From contig VGSW01000004.1 of assembly GCA_016874915.1 (NCBI GenBank), positions 1-50,989 of the forward strand: a DNA stretch of 50,989 bases, read 5' to 3'. The position numbers were made by a program, and so were the translations under genes. The notes under the pieces are model-generated. The model saw nothing but the letters and a program-made list of their open reading frames with translations. It was not told the DNA's origin and made no database searches. The number at the start of each line of letters is the position of its first letter. Position 1 is the first letter of the stretch. Shown in pieces: positions 8,483-16,411 of the stretch. This DNA comes from Deltaproteobacteria bacterium (GTDB lineage Bacteria; Desulfobacterota; Desulfobaccia; Desulfobaccales; 0-14-0-80-60-11).

Positions 8483-8545
8483 ATGACCGCTAACGAAATC
8501 TGTAAGCAAGCTGGGCTCAACCCTAAAATTTTAGCCCAGAATTAG
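8483..8545 (+). pseudogene. Truncated 20-aa frame resembling the start of a small HTH-type protein
   Basis: MTANEICKQAGLNPK is reminiscent of short phage/plasmid helix-turn-helix proteins beginning TANELCKEAGLKSL, but the frame ends after 20 codons. Recorded as a possible decayed partner of the neighbouring HicB-like relic. Weak evidence. Confidence 0.2.
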
Positions 8546-8653
8546 TCTTCCTCCCAAGCCTTCAAGCCGTTTCCCAGGAATTCCCTTGAAATTTCCGGCC
8601 CTTTATTTTATGGTGGTCCCCAAGGTAGGCAAATTCACACCAGGAGAAGGCCC

Positions 8654-9256
8654 ATGCGGGTCAGTCAGATCATGAGCCGGGACATCGTCGTCATCTCCCC
8701 CGACAAGCGGGTGGGACAGGCCCTGAACCTGATGCAGAAGCACAACATCCGCCACCTCCCGGTGATGCAGAACGACCGCATGGTGGGCTGGATTACCTCC
8801 CGGGACCTGCGGGAAGTCCTGCTGGCCTCCATGCTGGAGAAGATCACCGTGGGGGACATGATGATCAAAAATCCCATCAGCGTCAACCCGGATACCCACA
8901 TCGAAGTAGCGGCCCGCTTGCTCCTGGAACACAAAATCGGGGGCATGCCGGTGATGGAAGGCGAGCGCCTGGCCGGGATCATCACCATGCTGGATTTGCT
9001 CTCCGCGTTTCTCACCATGCTGGAACTGCTGCGCAGCAGCTCAAGGATAGATTTGCTCTTGGAGGATAAGACCGAGGCCCTGGAAGCGGCCACGGGAATC
9101 ATCAAGGCAGTGGGGGGGAAGATTATCAACGTGGCCCTGGGGCCCCTAAAGGACGGCAAACGGGCCTATTATTTCCGCCTGGACCGGTGCAATCTGGCAC
9201 CCATCATTGACGCCCTGAACAAAGAGGGGTGTGAGGTGGTGGATTTTATTCCTTAA
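8654..9256 (+). CDS. Two-CBS-domain protein with C-terminal ACT-like domain (AcuB type)
   Basis: 200 residues, cytosolic. CBS1 covers residues ~5-60 (VSQIMSRDIVVISPDKRVGQAL, RHLPVMQNDRMVGWITSRDL). CBS2 covers ~70-125 (VGDMMIKNPISVNPDTHIEVAA, IGGMPVMEGERLAGIITMLDLL). Residues ~135-200 look like a divergent ACT module (GGKIINVALGPLKDGKRAYYFRLDRCNLAPIIDAL). This is the layout of AcuB-like proteins. CBS pairs bind adenine nucleotides and ACT modules bind amino acids, so a metabolite-sensing role is likely, but the target is unknown. It has its own Shine-Dalgarno AGGAGAAGG and stands alone between convergent neighbours. Confidence 0.88.
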   Translation: MRVSQIMSRDIVVISPDKRVGQALNLMQKHNIRHLPVMQNDRMVGWITSRDLREVLLASMLEKITVGDMMIKNPISVNPDTHIEVAARLLLEHKIGGMPVMEGERLAGIITMLDLLSAFLTMLELLRSSSRIDLLLEDKTEALEAATGIIKAVGGKIINVALGPLKDGKRAYYFRLDRCNLAPIIDALNKEGCEVVDFIP

Positions 9257-9360
9257 AAAGGGGCGCGGTACGCACCATTCTTTATCTGCGGATTAATACC
9301 AAGTTCAGTTTCAGATGCAACAAATTATATGGCTAACTTATTGATAATCCAATCTATTTT

Positions 9361-9390
9361 AACTGAAAACCGAAAACCGAAAACGGTATA
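9361..9390. repeat. Heptamer tract (CCGAAAA)n between convergent genes
   Basis: AACTGAAAACCGAAAACCGA continuing to ACGGTATA gives three near-perfect units of a 7-base repeat. It sits immediately beyond the GGDEF gene's stop, in the only gap between it and the CBS gene. The same unit appears at 19861-19890 and 42412-42440. Confidence 0.8.
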
Positions 9391-9392
9391 AA

Positions 9393-10781
9393 TCAATCCG
9401 CTCCGCACACCCGGTTCTTCCCCGTCTCTTTGGCCTGGTAGAGGGCTTTGTCCGCGGCCCTCACCAGGCCTTCGCTGTTCATGCCCGGCTTCAGTCCCGC
9501 CACTCCGATGCTCACGGTGAAGTGCATCTCGCCCTGGGGCAGGGGCACCGCAAGTTGGGAAATCCCCTGGTGCAACCGTTCCGCCAGGGCCAGGGCCTGG
9601 TTTTGGGGAGTCTGGGGCAACAGCGTCACGAACTCCTCCCCGCCATAGCGGCAAACAACGTCGGCCTGTCGCACCGCGCCCTCCAGGTAAGCCGCCAGGG
9701 TTTTGAGCACCATGTCCCCCATGGGGTGGCCCAGGGTGTCGTTGATGGTCTTGAAGTCGTCGATGTCCATGAAAAGCAGGGACAGCGGAGTGCCGTAGCG
9801 CCGGCTCAGGCGGATTTCATGGGGTAAGACGTCCCAGAAGTAGCGGTAGTTGAAGAGCCCGGTGAGGTGGTCCCGGATGGCCAGGTTGCGCACTTGCTCA
9901 TAGAGCACCAAATTGCGCAGGGCCGATTCCCCCTGGAGGGTGAAAATCCGGAAGAGTTCGGTCTCTTCCGGGGTAAAGGGGGTCTCCCGGGCGGCCCCGA
10001 TGAGCCCCAGGGTTTCTCCGGCCTTAACCATGGCCCATAGCACCCCGGGCAGGACTGCCTGGCATTGGGCCGCCCGGGCCGCATCCGGATAGACCCGGCC
10101 CTGTCCCAGGCTCTCCTGCAGAAAGGATTTAAAGGTCTGGATGGCCTCTTCGGCCACCCCCGGCTGGCACCGGTAGGCCTGGAGGGGCAGGTTTTCCCCT
10201 TCGCCGCGGAGTTCCAGACCCAGGAAGGCCAGGGGAATGCTCTCCCAAATGAGGTTGAGCAGTCCTTCGATGATCTGCTCCCAGGAAAGGGGGCAGGAAA
10301 GGGACTCGCCGATGCGCCGGATCTGCACCAGCTCCGCGGCTCGCCGCCGGGCCAGTTCATCTCTGGCTTCTTCAATCTCCACTAAAAGTTCCCGGTTGCG
10401 CAACGCCAGGTGGCGATGTTCCAGACCTCGGGCCACCACGGCCTGAAGATCGGGCAGGCGCAGGTTCTGCTTTACCAGGTAATCATAGGCCCCCCGGTGC
10501 ATGGCCTGGAGGACCGTATCCAGGTCGGCGTAGCCGGTGCAGAGAATGACCTCGGTATCCGGGGATTTGGCCTTAATGTGGGACAGTAGGTCCAGCCCCG
10601 AAACCTCCGGAAGCCTCAGGTCAACGAGCGCCAGGTGGAATCCTTCCCGGCCCACGGCGTCCAGGGCTTGACGGCTGTCCGGAGCAGTGACCACCGCATA
10701 CCCCTGCTCCTCCAGAAATTCCTGCACCAGCCCCAAAAACTGGGGGTCATCGTCCACCAGGAGAATTTTCTCCCCCGGCAT
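9393..10781 (-). CDS. Response regulator with GAF-like and GGDEF domains (diguanylate cyclase)
   Basis: 462 residues. A receiver domain occupies ~1-120: acidic pocket VDDDP, phospho-acceptor aspartate in LVDLRLPEVSG at ~54, threonine in LCTGYAD, lysine in YLVKQN. A linker helix (EIEEARDELARRRAAEL) leads to a GAF-like sensory region (~165-290). GGDEF covers ~300-462 with DHLTGLFNYRYF, LLFMDIDDFKTINDTLGHPMGD, and an intact active-site loop YGGEEF; it should make c-di-GMP from two GTP. No clear RxxD inhibitory site precedes the loop. The start overlaps the nadB stop by one base (TAATG), implying co-translation with aspartate oxidase. A partner histidine kinase is not in the window. Confidence 0.93.
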   Translation of the reverse strand: MPGEKILLVDDDPQFLGLVQEFLEEQGYAVVTAPDSRQALDAVGREGFHLALVDLRLPEVSGLDLLSHIKAKSPDTEVILCTGYADLDTVLQAMHRGAYDYLVKQNLRLPDLQAVVARGLEHRHLALRNRELLVEIEEARDELARRRAAELVQIRRIGESLSCPLSWEQIIEGLLNLIWESIPLAFLGLELRGEGENLPLQAYRCQPGVAEEAIQTFKSFLQESLGQGRVYPDAARAAQCQAVLPGVLWAMVKAGETLGLIGAARETPFTPEETELFRIFTLQGESALRNLVLYEQVRNLAIRDHLTGLFNYRYFWDVLPHEIRLSRRYGTPLSLLFMDIDDFKTINDTLGHPMGDMVLKTLAAYLEGAVRQADVVCRYGGEEFVTLLPQTPQNQALALAERLHQGISQLAVPLPQGEMHFTVSIGVAGLKPGMNSEGLVRAADKALYQAKETGKNRVCGAD

Positions 10782-12400
10782 TAATGCCAGCCCTCTATGG
10801 AAATCAGAGTGTCCCGATGAAAGTTGACGTCATCGGCTTGAGGGTAGTCCAGATTGTAGTGCAGCCCCCGGCTTTCTTTGCGCCACAGGGCCATGCGGAT
10901 GATGAGGTCGGCCACGTACGCGATGTTGCGCAACTCCAGAAGATCGCTGGTGATGAGGAACTTCCAGTAATACTCGTTGATCTCCTTCAGGATGGGGCCG
11001 ATGCGGGCCTGGGCGCGGAGCAGGCGGGTGTTGGAGCGCACGATGCCCACGTAGTTCCACATGAAACGGCGGATTTCGTCCCAACTGTGGGACACCACCA
11101 CCGCTTCCTCGCTGTCCGTGGCGCCGTAAGTTTCCCAGGCCGCCACCGGAACCGGGGGCTTGGACTGCAACTGGGGCAAAATTTCCCGGGCGGACTGGGC
11201 CGCCTGGTGGGAAAAAACCAGGGCCTCCAACAGCGAGTTGCTGGCCAGCCGGTTGGCCCCGTGCAGACCGGTCATGGACACCTCCCCCACCGCGTAGAGG
11301 TGGGAGATGGTGGTGCGGCCCCAGGCGTCCACCACCACGCCGCCGCACATATAATGGGCCGCGGGCACCACCGGGATAGGCTCCCTGGTCATGTCGATGC
11401 CCAACTCCAGACACCGCTGGTGGATGTTGGGAAACCGGCTTTCAATAAAATCGGCCGGTTTGTGGCTGATGTTTAAATAAACGCAGTCGTCGCCGCTCTT
11501 TTTCAGTTCACTGTCAATGGCCCGGGCCACCGTGTCCCGGGGGGCCAGGTCTTTCAAGGGGTGGTACTTCTCCATAAAGGGCCGGCCCCGGCGGTCGATG
11601 AGCACCGCGCCCTCCCCCCGCAGGGCCTCGGAGATGAGAAAATTCTTGGCCTGGGGATGATACAGGCAGGTGGGGTGGAACTGGACGAATTCCATGTTGC
11701 CGATCAACGCCCCGGCCCGGTAGGCCATGGCCACCCCGTCGCCGGTGGCGATGTCCGGGTTGCTGGTATAGACATAGACCTTGCCGACTCCCCCGGTGGC
11801 CAGCAAAGTGATGCGGGCCAGGAAGGTTTCCACGTGGCCGGTTTCGGTATTGAGGACGTAGGCCCCCAGGCAGGATCGCTCCGACTCGGCCACTACCCGC
11901 CCGGTGCGCACCACCCGCTCCAGGGTGATGAGGTTCACCCCCATGTGGTTTTCATAAACCCGGATGTTGGGATGGGCCAGGACTTTCTCCGCCAGGATGC
12001 GCTCCACTTCGGCGCCGGTCATGTCGTGGGCGTGGATGATGCGCCGCCGGGAGTGGCCTCCCTCCCGGGCCAGGTCGAAGCCGTTGCCCTTCCCCTCATC
12101 GAAGTGGGCTCCAAGTTCCACCAGCTCTTTAATGCGGTCCGGGCCTTGGCGCACCACCAGGCCCACAATGTCCGGGTGGCACAGGCCCTCACCCACGGTG
12201 AGGGTGTCCTGGATGTGATACTCGAAGCGGTCGTCGGGGCCCAGGACCGCGGCAATGCCTCCCTGGGCCAGGCGGGTGGAGGTCTCCGTCAGCTCCCGCT
12301 TGGTGATGATGTTCACCGTGGCCCCGTCGGCCAGCTTCAGGGCGTAGCTCAACCCCGCCAGCCCCGAGCCCATTACCAATACGTCAGAGTTGTATTCCAA
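10781..12400 (-). CDS. nadB: L-aspartate oxidase
   Basis: FAD enzyme of de novo NAD synthesis, oxidising L-aspartate to iminoaspartate for NadA. At 539 residues it has the expected length. The N-terminal dinucleotide-binding loop reads VLVMGSGLAGLSYAL. Diagnostic motifs follow: TSTRLAQGGIAAVLGPDD, HSRRRIIHAHDMTG with the active-site arginine/histidine region, LLATGGVGKVYVYTSNP, FVQFHPTCLY, EALRGEGAVLID, and AAHYMCGGVVVDAWG and GLHGANRLASNSLLEALVF near the C-terminal half. Anaerobes are known to use fumarate instead of oxygen as the acceptor. nadA and nadC are not adjacent. The stop shares one base with the ATG of the REC-GGDEF gene, an unexpected pairing. Confidence 0.97.
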   Translation of the reverse strand: MEYNSDVLVMGSGLAGLSYALKLADGATVNIITKRELTETSTRLAQGGIAAVLGPDDRFEYHIQDTLTVGEGLCHPDIVGLVVRQGPDRIKELVELGAHFDEGKGNGFDLAREGGHSRRRIIHAHDMTGAEVERILAEKVLAHPNIRVYENHMGVNLITLERVVRTGRVVAESERSCLGAYVLNTETGHVETFLARITLLATGGVGKVYVYTSNPDIATGDGVAMAYRAGALIGNMEFVQFHPTCLYHPQAKNFLISEALRGEGAVLIDRRGRPFMEKYHPLKDLAPRDTVARAIDSELKKSGDDCVYLNISHKPADFIESRFPNIHQRCLELGIDMTREPIPVVPAAHYMCGGVVVDAWGRTTISHLYAVGEVSMTGLHGANRLASNSLLEALVFSHQAAQSAREILPQLQSKPPVPVAAWETYGATDSEEAVVVSHSWDEIRRFMWNYVGIVRSNTRLLRAQARIGPILKEINEYYWKFLITSDLLELRNIAYVADLIIRMALWRKESRGLHYNLDYPQADDVNFHRDTLISIEGWH

Positions 12401-12700
12401 AATGGGTTCCTTTGTTTTTTAGCTTTCAGCTTTCAGAGATCAGCTTTCAGTAACCAGCGCCCCCTGCTCGTTGCCAACCTCTTGGTTGGGTGGGGCGGGC
12501 CTCCGTGCCCGCCAAACCTTGCTATGGCCATTGAATTCCATGGAAAGCCATGGGCCTTAACTCGCAATCGCCACTTCCTGTATTATGCTACCTCCGGCGG
12601 GCACGGAGGCCCGCCCCACCAATTTTTTATAGAGATCATCCATCGCTTAGCGTATGATGCCGTGTTAAACAGCTGAAAACTGAAAGCTGACGGCTAATGG
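12401..12700. repeat. Nested repeat region: heptamer arms around a GGTGGGGCGGGCC inverted doublet
   Basis: Outer arms are heptamer-like: AGCTTTCAGCTTTCAG at 12421 and, inverted, CAGCTGAAAACTGAAAGCTG at 12670. Between them lies a doublet of the palindromic unit GGTGGGGCGGGCCTCCGTGC (12489-12513 and its inverted partner 12596-12620), spaced by about 80 bases of unrelated DNA. The arrangement is that of a REPIN, two inverted REPs forming a long hairpin. No coding sequence is seen here; the track ORF running through the region is a shadow of nadB plus repeat DNA. Confidence 0.8.
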
Positions 12701-13546
12701 CTATCCTTCCCAATTCATCAATTTCGCCAGGTTTTTCCCCAAAATCATTTCCTTCCAATCCTCCGGCAGGTTGGCTTCAGCCATGTCATCCAGGTAGCGC
12801 TTGAGGCCCAGGAGGGGGTAGTCGCTGCCGAAAAGAATTTTTTCCGGACCTACCATCTCTGCCACCACCCGGTAGATCACCGGGCGGTAGATAAAGGGCG
12901 AGGCCGCGGTGTCGTAATAGACGTTTCGCAGGATTTCCGGGGCCTCTTTTTTCAGCAGCCCGTAGAAAGGGAGGCGGCCGCCCCAGTGGGCCAGAATCCA
13001 GATGGTTTCGGGGAAGGCCTTGATGGCCTTATAGACCGCGGCCAGGGGCGTCAGCATGCGGCCCGGATACTCCGGCCCGGCTCTATCGGTGGCATGGAGC
13101 AGCAGCGGCGCCTGGTAATGATGGCAGAGCTCGGCGATGGGGGCCAATAGGGCGGTGAGGTCTTCGCTCCTATCGGTCATATAAAAGGCCAACTCCCCCA
13201 CCCCCCGGGCGCCCGCGGCCAGGCAGCGCTCCACCTCCCGCACCGCGCCGGGAAACCGGGGATTCACCGCGCAAAAGCCCATGAGGCGCCGGGGCCAGCG
13301 GCGCATGGCCTCCAGGATCACTTCGTTGTGGCGGCGCCAGTTCTGCTCCCGGCGCCAGGGAAATCCCAGGACCACCGCGCCGTCCATGCCTTCTTCGTCC
13401 AGGCCCCGGACCAACTCCTCCGGGCCCACCATTTTGGACTTGGGGGAGTCATACAAGAGCCGAAAGCCCGGCTCGTCGGCGAAAAAATCCTCCCGCCGGC
13501 TGCAGAATTCCGGGGGGAAAACGTGGGTGTGCGCGTCCAGGATCAT
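12701..13546 (-). CDS. Amidohydrolase-2 family metal-dependent hydrolase
   Basis: 281 residues from the ATG at 13546; the track's earlier start adds 22 residues encoded by unrelated upstream DNA. TIM-barrel signatures include the metal-binding MILDAHTHVFPPEF (H-x-H) at the start, GFPWRREQNWRRHNE, GFCAVNPRFPGAVREVERCL, LLLHATDRAGPEYPG, ILAHWGG and, near the end, KILFGSDYPLLGLKRYLD with the metal-ligand aspartate. This is the family of aminocarboxymuconate-semialdehyde decarboxylase-like and related (de)carboxylases. The substrate cannot be assigned. It lies on the same strand as nadB but is separated by 300 bases of repeats, so it is probably an independent unit. Confidence 0.88.
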   Translation of the reverse strand: MILDAHTHVFPPEFCSRREDFFADEPGFRLLYDSPKSKMVGPEELVRGLDEEGMDGAVVLGFPWRREQNWRRHNEVILEAMRRWPRRLMGFCAVNPRFPGAVREVERCLAAGARGVGELAFYMTDRSEDLTALLAPIAELCHHYQAPLLLHATDRAGPEYPGRMLTPLAAVYKAIKAFPETIWILAHWGGRLPFYGLLKKEAPEILRNVYYDTAASPFIYRPVIYRVVAEMVGPEKILFGSDYPLLGLKRYLDDMAEANLPEDWKEMILGKNLAKLMNWEG

Positions 13547-13607
13547 GGTGAAATGCTCTCGGGGCGTTATTTTGAGCCTGTTGCAATTACTTGAATAATC
13601 CCGAATT

Positions 13608-13687
13608 GTCACCCTGAGCGAAGCGAAGGTCTCTTTACTTACTGCAAAGAGGAGATTCTTCGCCGCCTGCGGCGGCTCAGAATGACA
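13608..13687. mobile_element. MITE-like dispersed repeat (GTCACCCTGAGC... GCTCAGAATGAC)
   Basis: 80-bp element with imperfect terminal inverted repeats GTCACCCTGAGC and GCTCAGAATGAC (reverse complement GTCATTCTGAGC), containing GAAGCGAAGG and GGAGATTCTTCGCC. Repeats of this general type (…CTGAGCGAAGCGAAG…AGATTCTTCG…) are common as dispersed intergenic elements in diverse bacteria. An inner palindrome CCGCC-TGC-GGCGG is present. Confidence 0.7.
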
Positions 13688-13691
13688 AGAA

Positions 13692-13798
13692 TTATTACTC
13701 GGAGCATTAAAGAAGTTCCTTCCTTTTGCCCCCTCCCCCTTGAGGGGGGAGGGCTGGGGTGGGGGTGAAGGTAATCCATTTTCCGCTCCGAGTAATAA
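13692..13798. mobile_element. 107-bp element with perfect 14-bp terminal inverted repeats
   Basis: TTATTACTCGGAGC at 13692-13705 is exactly inverted as GCTCCGAGTAATAA at 13785-13798. The interior holds a purine/pyrimidine palindrome (CCCCCTCCCCCTTGAGGGGG) and no ORF. It abuts the 13608-13687 element. It could be a miniature transposable element or a compound of two repeat insertions. Confidence 0.65.
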
Positions 13799-13834
13799 CC
13801 AGCCATTCCTACTTTGCGCGCTTGTTAAACAGCC

Positions 13835-14023
13835 TTATTTTATCTTTGATTTCCGATAAACAGCAATCTCCGCAGTAATTTCTTCGTCGGAAAGCTTGTC
13901 CAGCCCCGCCTTTTTGGCGCTAAGCCGGATCTTGGTCAAAAGCTCCCGCTGCTTTGTGACGCTTTTCAAATAATCTCGCGCGCTTAAATTCTCCGTTTTG
14001 GCTTTACCCCTCGATGAACCCAT
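13835..14023 (-). CDS. Small antitoxin-like protein (62 aa), apparently orphan
   Basis: Charged 62-residue protein whose second half reads ELLTKIRLSAKKAGLDKLSDEEI followed by TAEIAVYRKSKIK. The C-terminal pattern (K-L-(S/T)-x-E-E-I-x-A-E-I-x-x-Y-R) is typical of short VapB-like antitoxins that precede PIN toxins. The place where the toxin gene should be (below 13835) is filled by the two repeat elements at 13608-13798 and then a 3' neighbour's start, so no toxin remains. Function is inferred from pattern only. The upstream 14024-14155 interval is a divergent promoter region shared with the L,D-transpeptidase gene. Confidence 0.5.
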   Translation of the reverse strand: MGSSRGKAKTENLSARDYLKSVTKQRELLTKIRLSAKKAGLDKLSDEEITAEIAVYRKSKIK

Positions 14024-14155
14024 TAGTCAAATTTAGCAGGCTGACCACCTTTGTCAATCAAAGTTATATCCGAAGCAGATTTCTCCGGTTGCCAGTGGCG
14101 GAAACATGATTTTCTTTCCCGTAAAGACTACTTTCTCTTTGTTTTTTCATATAAA

Positions 14156-15067
14156 ATGGCGCGCATGTCAACGCTTCGGAAACTCCTGGGATTTTTCTGC
14201 CTGGGATTATGTTTGGGGCAAGTCCCGGCCTGGGGCGCGGGGCCGTTCCATTACCGGCTCCCCCAAGGCTCAGGCGTTGATCCCCAGGCGGTGACGGTGG
14301 TGGGGGAATTTCAGTCCCATCACATCGTGCGCTATGAAAGCCTGTACAAGATCGCCCGCCAGTATGACCTGGGCTTCTGGGAGCTGGCCCGCTTCCACCG
14401 CGGCCTGGACCATTTTTACCTCCCCTGGGACACGGACATCGTCATTCCCACCCGCTGGATCATCCCGGATAGGAGCAGTTATCCCGGCTACCTCATCAAC
14501 GTGGCGGAGCTCCGGGGCTACCGCTTTTTTCCGGAGAAACACGAGGTGCGCACCTTTCCCATCGGCATCGGAGTGCTGGACTACAAGACTCCTTTCGGCC
14601 GCTTCCGGGTGCAGATGAAGGCGGAAAACCCCGGCTGGCGCATCCCCGCCAGTCTGCGGTGGAAATATGAGAAATCCTACATGCCCCCGGGGGAAGAAAA
14701 TCCCCTGGGCACCCACTGGCTGGGCCTGTCCCACTACGGCCTCCACGGCACCCACGCGCCCATGGGGGTGGGCCGCCTGGTGAGCCACGGCTGCATCCGC
14801 CATTATCCGGAAGACATCAAGGAGCTCTTTGGCATCACCCCCGTGGGCACGCCGGTGGAGATCATTTACGAACCGGTGAAATTCGGCTACCTGAACGGCC
14901 GCGTCTTTGTGGAAGTCCACGAAGATATTTACTTCAAGATTCCCGATATGCTCCAGTATGCCGTCAAACGCCTCAAGGACAAGGGCCTGGCCGACAAGAT
15001 CAACTGGACCCGCTTTCTTCAGGCGGTGGAGGAGCAAAACGGCGCGCCGGTGGATATTACCCGATGA
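14156..15067 (+). CDS. Periplasmic L,D-transpeptidase (YkuD domain) with LysM-like region
   Basis: 303 residues from the ATG at 14156, chosen because it begins a clear Sec signal peptide (LLGFFCLGLCLGQVPAWGAG); the track start adds 35 implausible residues. After cleavage comes a LysM-like segment (HHIVRYESLYKIARQYDLGF...IVIPTRW, ~residues 50-100). A YkuD catalytic domain follows, with YLINVAELRGYRF, FPIGIGVLDYKTPFGRFRV, the HGTHAPMGVGRLVSHGCIR active-site block carrying the nucleophilic cysteine, and a C-terminal extension. Such enzymes make 3-3 peptidoglycan cross-links or attach proteins to peptidoglycan. The motif LGTHWLGLSHYGLHGT is complete, so the enzyme should be active. Confidence 0.93.
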   Translation: MARMSTLRKLLGFFCLGLCLGQVPAWGAGPFHYRLPQGSGVDPQAVTVVGEFQSHHIVRYESLYKIARQYDLGFWELARFHRGLDHFYLPWDTDIVIPTRWIIPDRSSYPGYLINVAELRGYRFFPEKHEVRTFPIGIGVLDYKTPFGRFRVQMKAENPGWRIPASLRWKYEKSYMPPGEENPLGTHWLGLSHYGLHGTHAPMGVGRLVSHGCIRHYPEDIKELFGITPVGTPVEIIYEPVKFGYLNGRVFVEVHEDIYFKIPDMLQYAVKRLKDKGLADKINWTRFLQAVEEQNGAPVDITR

Positions 15068-15127
15068 CGGTTTGAGCTTTTGCAAAATTTATGGAATTTA
15101 TGTAGCCGCAGGCTTTAGCCGGCGCCG

Positions 15128-15149
15128 GCACAGGCTGGAAAGCCTGTGC
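15128..15149. repeat. REP-like palindrome GCACAGGCT-GGAA-AGCCTGTGC
   Basis: Perfect 9-bp arms just upstream of the HD-GYP gene; identical core to the copy at 34183-34204. The ORF track's GTG start at 15146 falls inside this palindrome, which is one reason to prefer the ATG at 15167. Confidence 0.8.
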
Positions 15150-15166
15150 ACCTCAAGAGGTGGCCC

Positions 15167-16411
15167 ATGCAATTCCAAAATGACCTGGACACCTTAAGCC
15201 GCATCATGACCACCATCGAGGAGTCCAATCAGCTCAAGGACCTGGACGCCCTTCTGGACCGGGTCTTGCTGGACGCCCGCCGTCTGACCCAGGCCGACGC
15301 CGGCTCCATTTTCCTGGTGGAAAACAACGTCCTCAAGTTCAGCTATATTCACAACGATACCCTGTTCACCACCCCCAGCAATAAATACATCTATTCCAGT
15401 CAGACCCTGGAGATCAACAACGAGTCCCTGGCGGGCTACGCGGCCAGCACCGGCGAGACCGTGATTCTCGACGACGCCTACCAGATTCCGGCCCACATGC
15501 CCTTTTCCTTCAATCCGTCATTCGATGAAGCCTCGGGCTACCGCACCCGGTCCATGATGGTGGTGCCCTTGAAAAGCAGCCGGGAAAAAATCATCGGAGT
15601 GCTGGAAATAATCAACGCCCTGGATGGACAAAAAAAAGTCATTCCTTTTAGCCATCGGGACACCCTGGTCTTAAATTATTTCGCCCAACACGCCGCGGGG
15701 GGCATCGAACGGGCCATGATGACCCGGGAGATCATCCTCCGGATGATCAAAATGTGCGAACTTCGGGACCCCCATGAAACCGGAGCCCACGCCCACCGGG
15801 TGGCGGCCTATGCCGCGGAAATCTACCAGCAATGGGCTCTAAACCGCGGCATTGCCCCGGAAGAGATAAAACGGATGCGGGACCTCTTGCGGCTGGCGGC
15901 CATGCTCCACGACCTGGGCAAGATTGCCATCTCCGACTTGATCCTGAAGAAACCCGGAAAACTGGACCCCGAAGAATATCAAATCATGAAATACCACACC
16001 ATTCACGGGGCCCGTCTCTTTGAAAACGCCACTTCGGACCTGGACGCGCTCTCCGCGGAAATCGCTCTCAATCACCACGAAAGGTGGGACGGCCAGGGCT
16101 ACCCGGGCAAGATTGGCAACATTTACGCCGATCACCCCCCCATGGGCGAAGGCAAGAAGGGGGAGGAAATCCCCCTGGCCGGGCGCATCGTCGCGCTGGC
16201 GGACATTTATGACGCCTTGGTTTCCCGGCGGGCCTATAAGGAGCCTTTCACCGAAGAGCAGGCCCTGACTTTCCTTCGGGAACAATCGGGGCAGGCTTTC
16301 GACCCGGAAGTGGTGGCGGCCTTTTTTGCCATTTATGACATCATCGGGGCCATTCGGGAGAAGTACCTGGAAAATTCGGTGAGCAGTGAGCTATTAGCTG
16401 AGAGCAGTTAG
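15167..16411 (+). CDS. GAF / HD-GYP domain protein (cyclic di-GMP phosphodiesterase type)
   Basis: 414 residues from ATG 15167. A GAF domain spans ~10-180 (LDRVLLDARRLTQADAGSIF, MMVVPLKSSREKIIGVLEIINAL). The HD-GYP domain spans ~200-395. Its motifs are H-A-H-R-V near 215, LHDLGKIAISDLILKKPGKL, YHTIHGARLF, NHHERWDGQGYP (the HHExxDGxGYP signature), and LADIYDALVSRRAYKEPF. All expected metal ligands are present, so c-di-GMP hydrolysis is likely. The last ~12 residues (NSVSSELLAESS) are encoded by heptamer repeat DNA. Together with the REC-GGDEF protein at 9.4 kb it gives this stretch both synthesis and breakdown of c-di-GMP. Confidence 0.93.
   Translation: MQFQNDLDTLSRIMTTIEESNQLKDLDALLDRVLLDARRLTQADAGSIFLVENNVLKFSYIHNDTLFTTPSNKYIYSSQTLEINNESLAGYAASTGETVILDDAYQIPAHMPFSFNPSFDEASGYRTRSMMVVPLKSSREKIIGVLEIINALDGQKKVIPFSHRDTLVLNYFAQHAAGGIERAMMTREIILRMIKMCELRDPHETGAHAHRVAAYAAEIYQQWALNRGIAPEEIKRMRDLLRLAAMLHDLGKIAISDLILKKPGKLDPEEYQIMKYHTIHGARLFENATSDLDALSAEIALNHHERWDGQGYPGKIGNIYADHPPMGEGKKGEEIPLAGRIVALADIYDALVSRRAYKEPFTEEQALTFLREQSGQAFDPEVVAAFFAIYDIIGAIREKYLENSVSSELLAESS

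Larger units (their letters stand above)
8309..8653. other. Intergenic region with small-gene relics
   Basis: No full gene. Two short frames with recognisable flavour occur here (8340-8459, HicB-like; 8483-8545, regulator-like). A purine-rich Shine-Dalgarno (AGGAGAAGG at 8641-8649) belongs to the CBS gene that follows. Confidence 0.55.

Noticed and set aside
11561-12676. 371-codon plus-strand ORF opposite nadB
   Set aside because: Antisense shadow of nadB that continues into repeat DNA; high-GC strand artefact.
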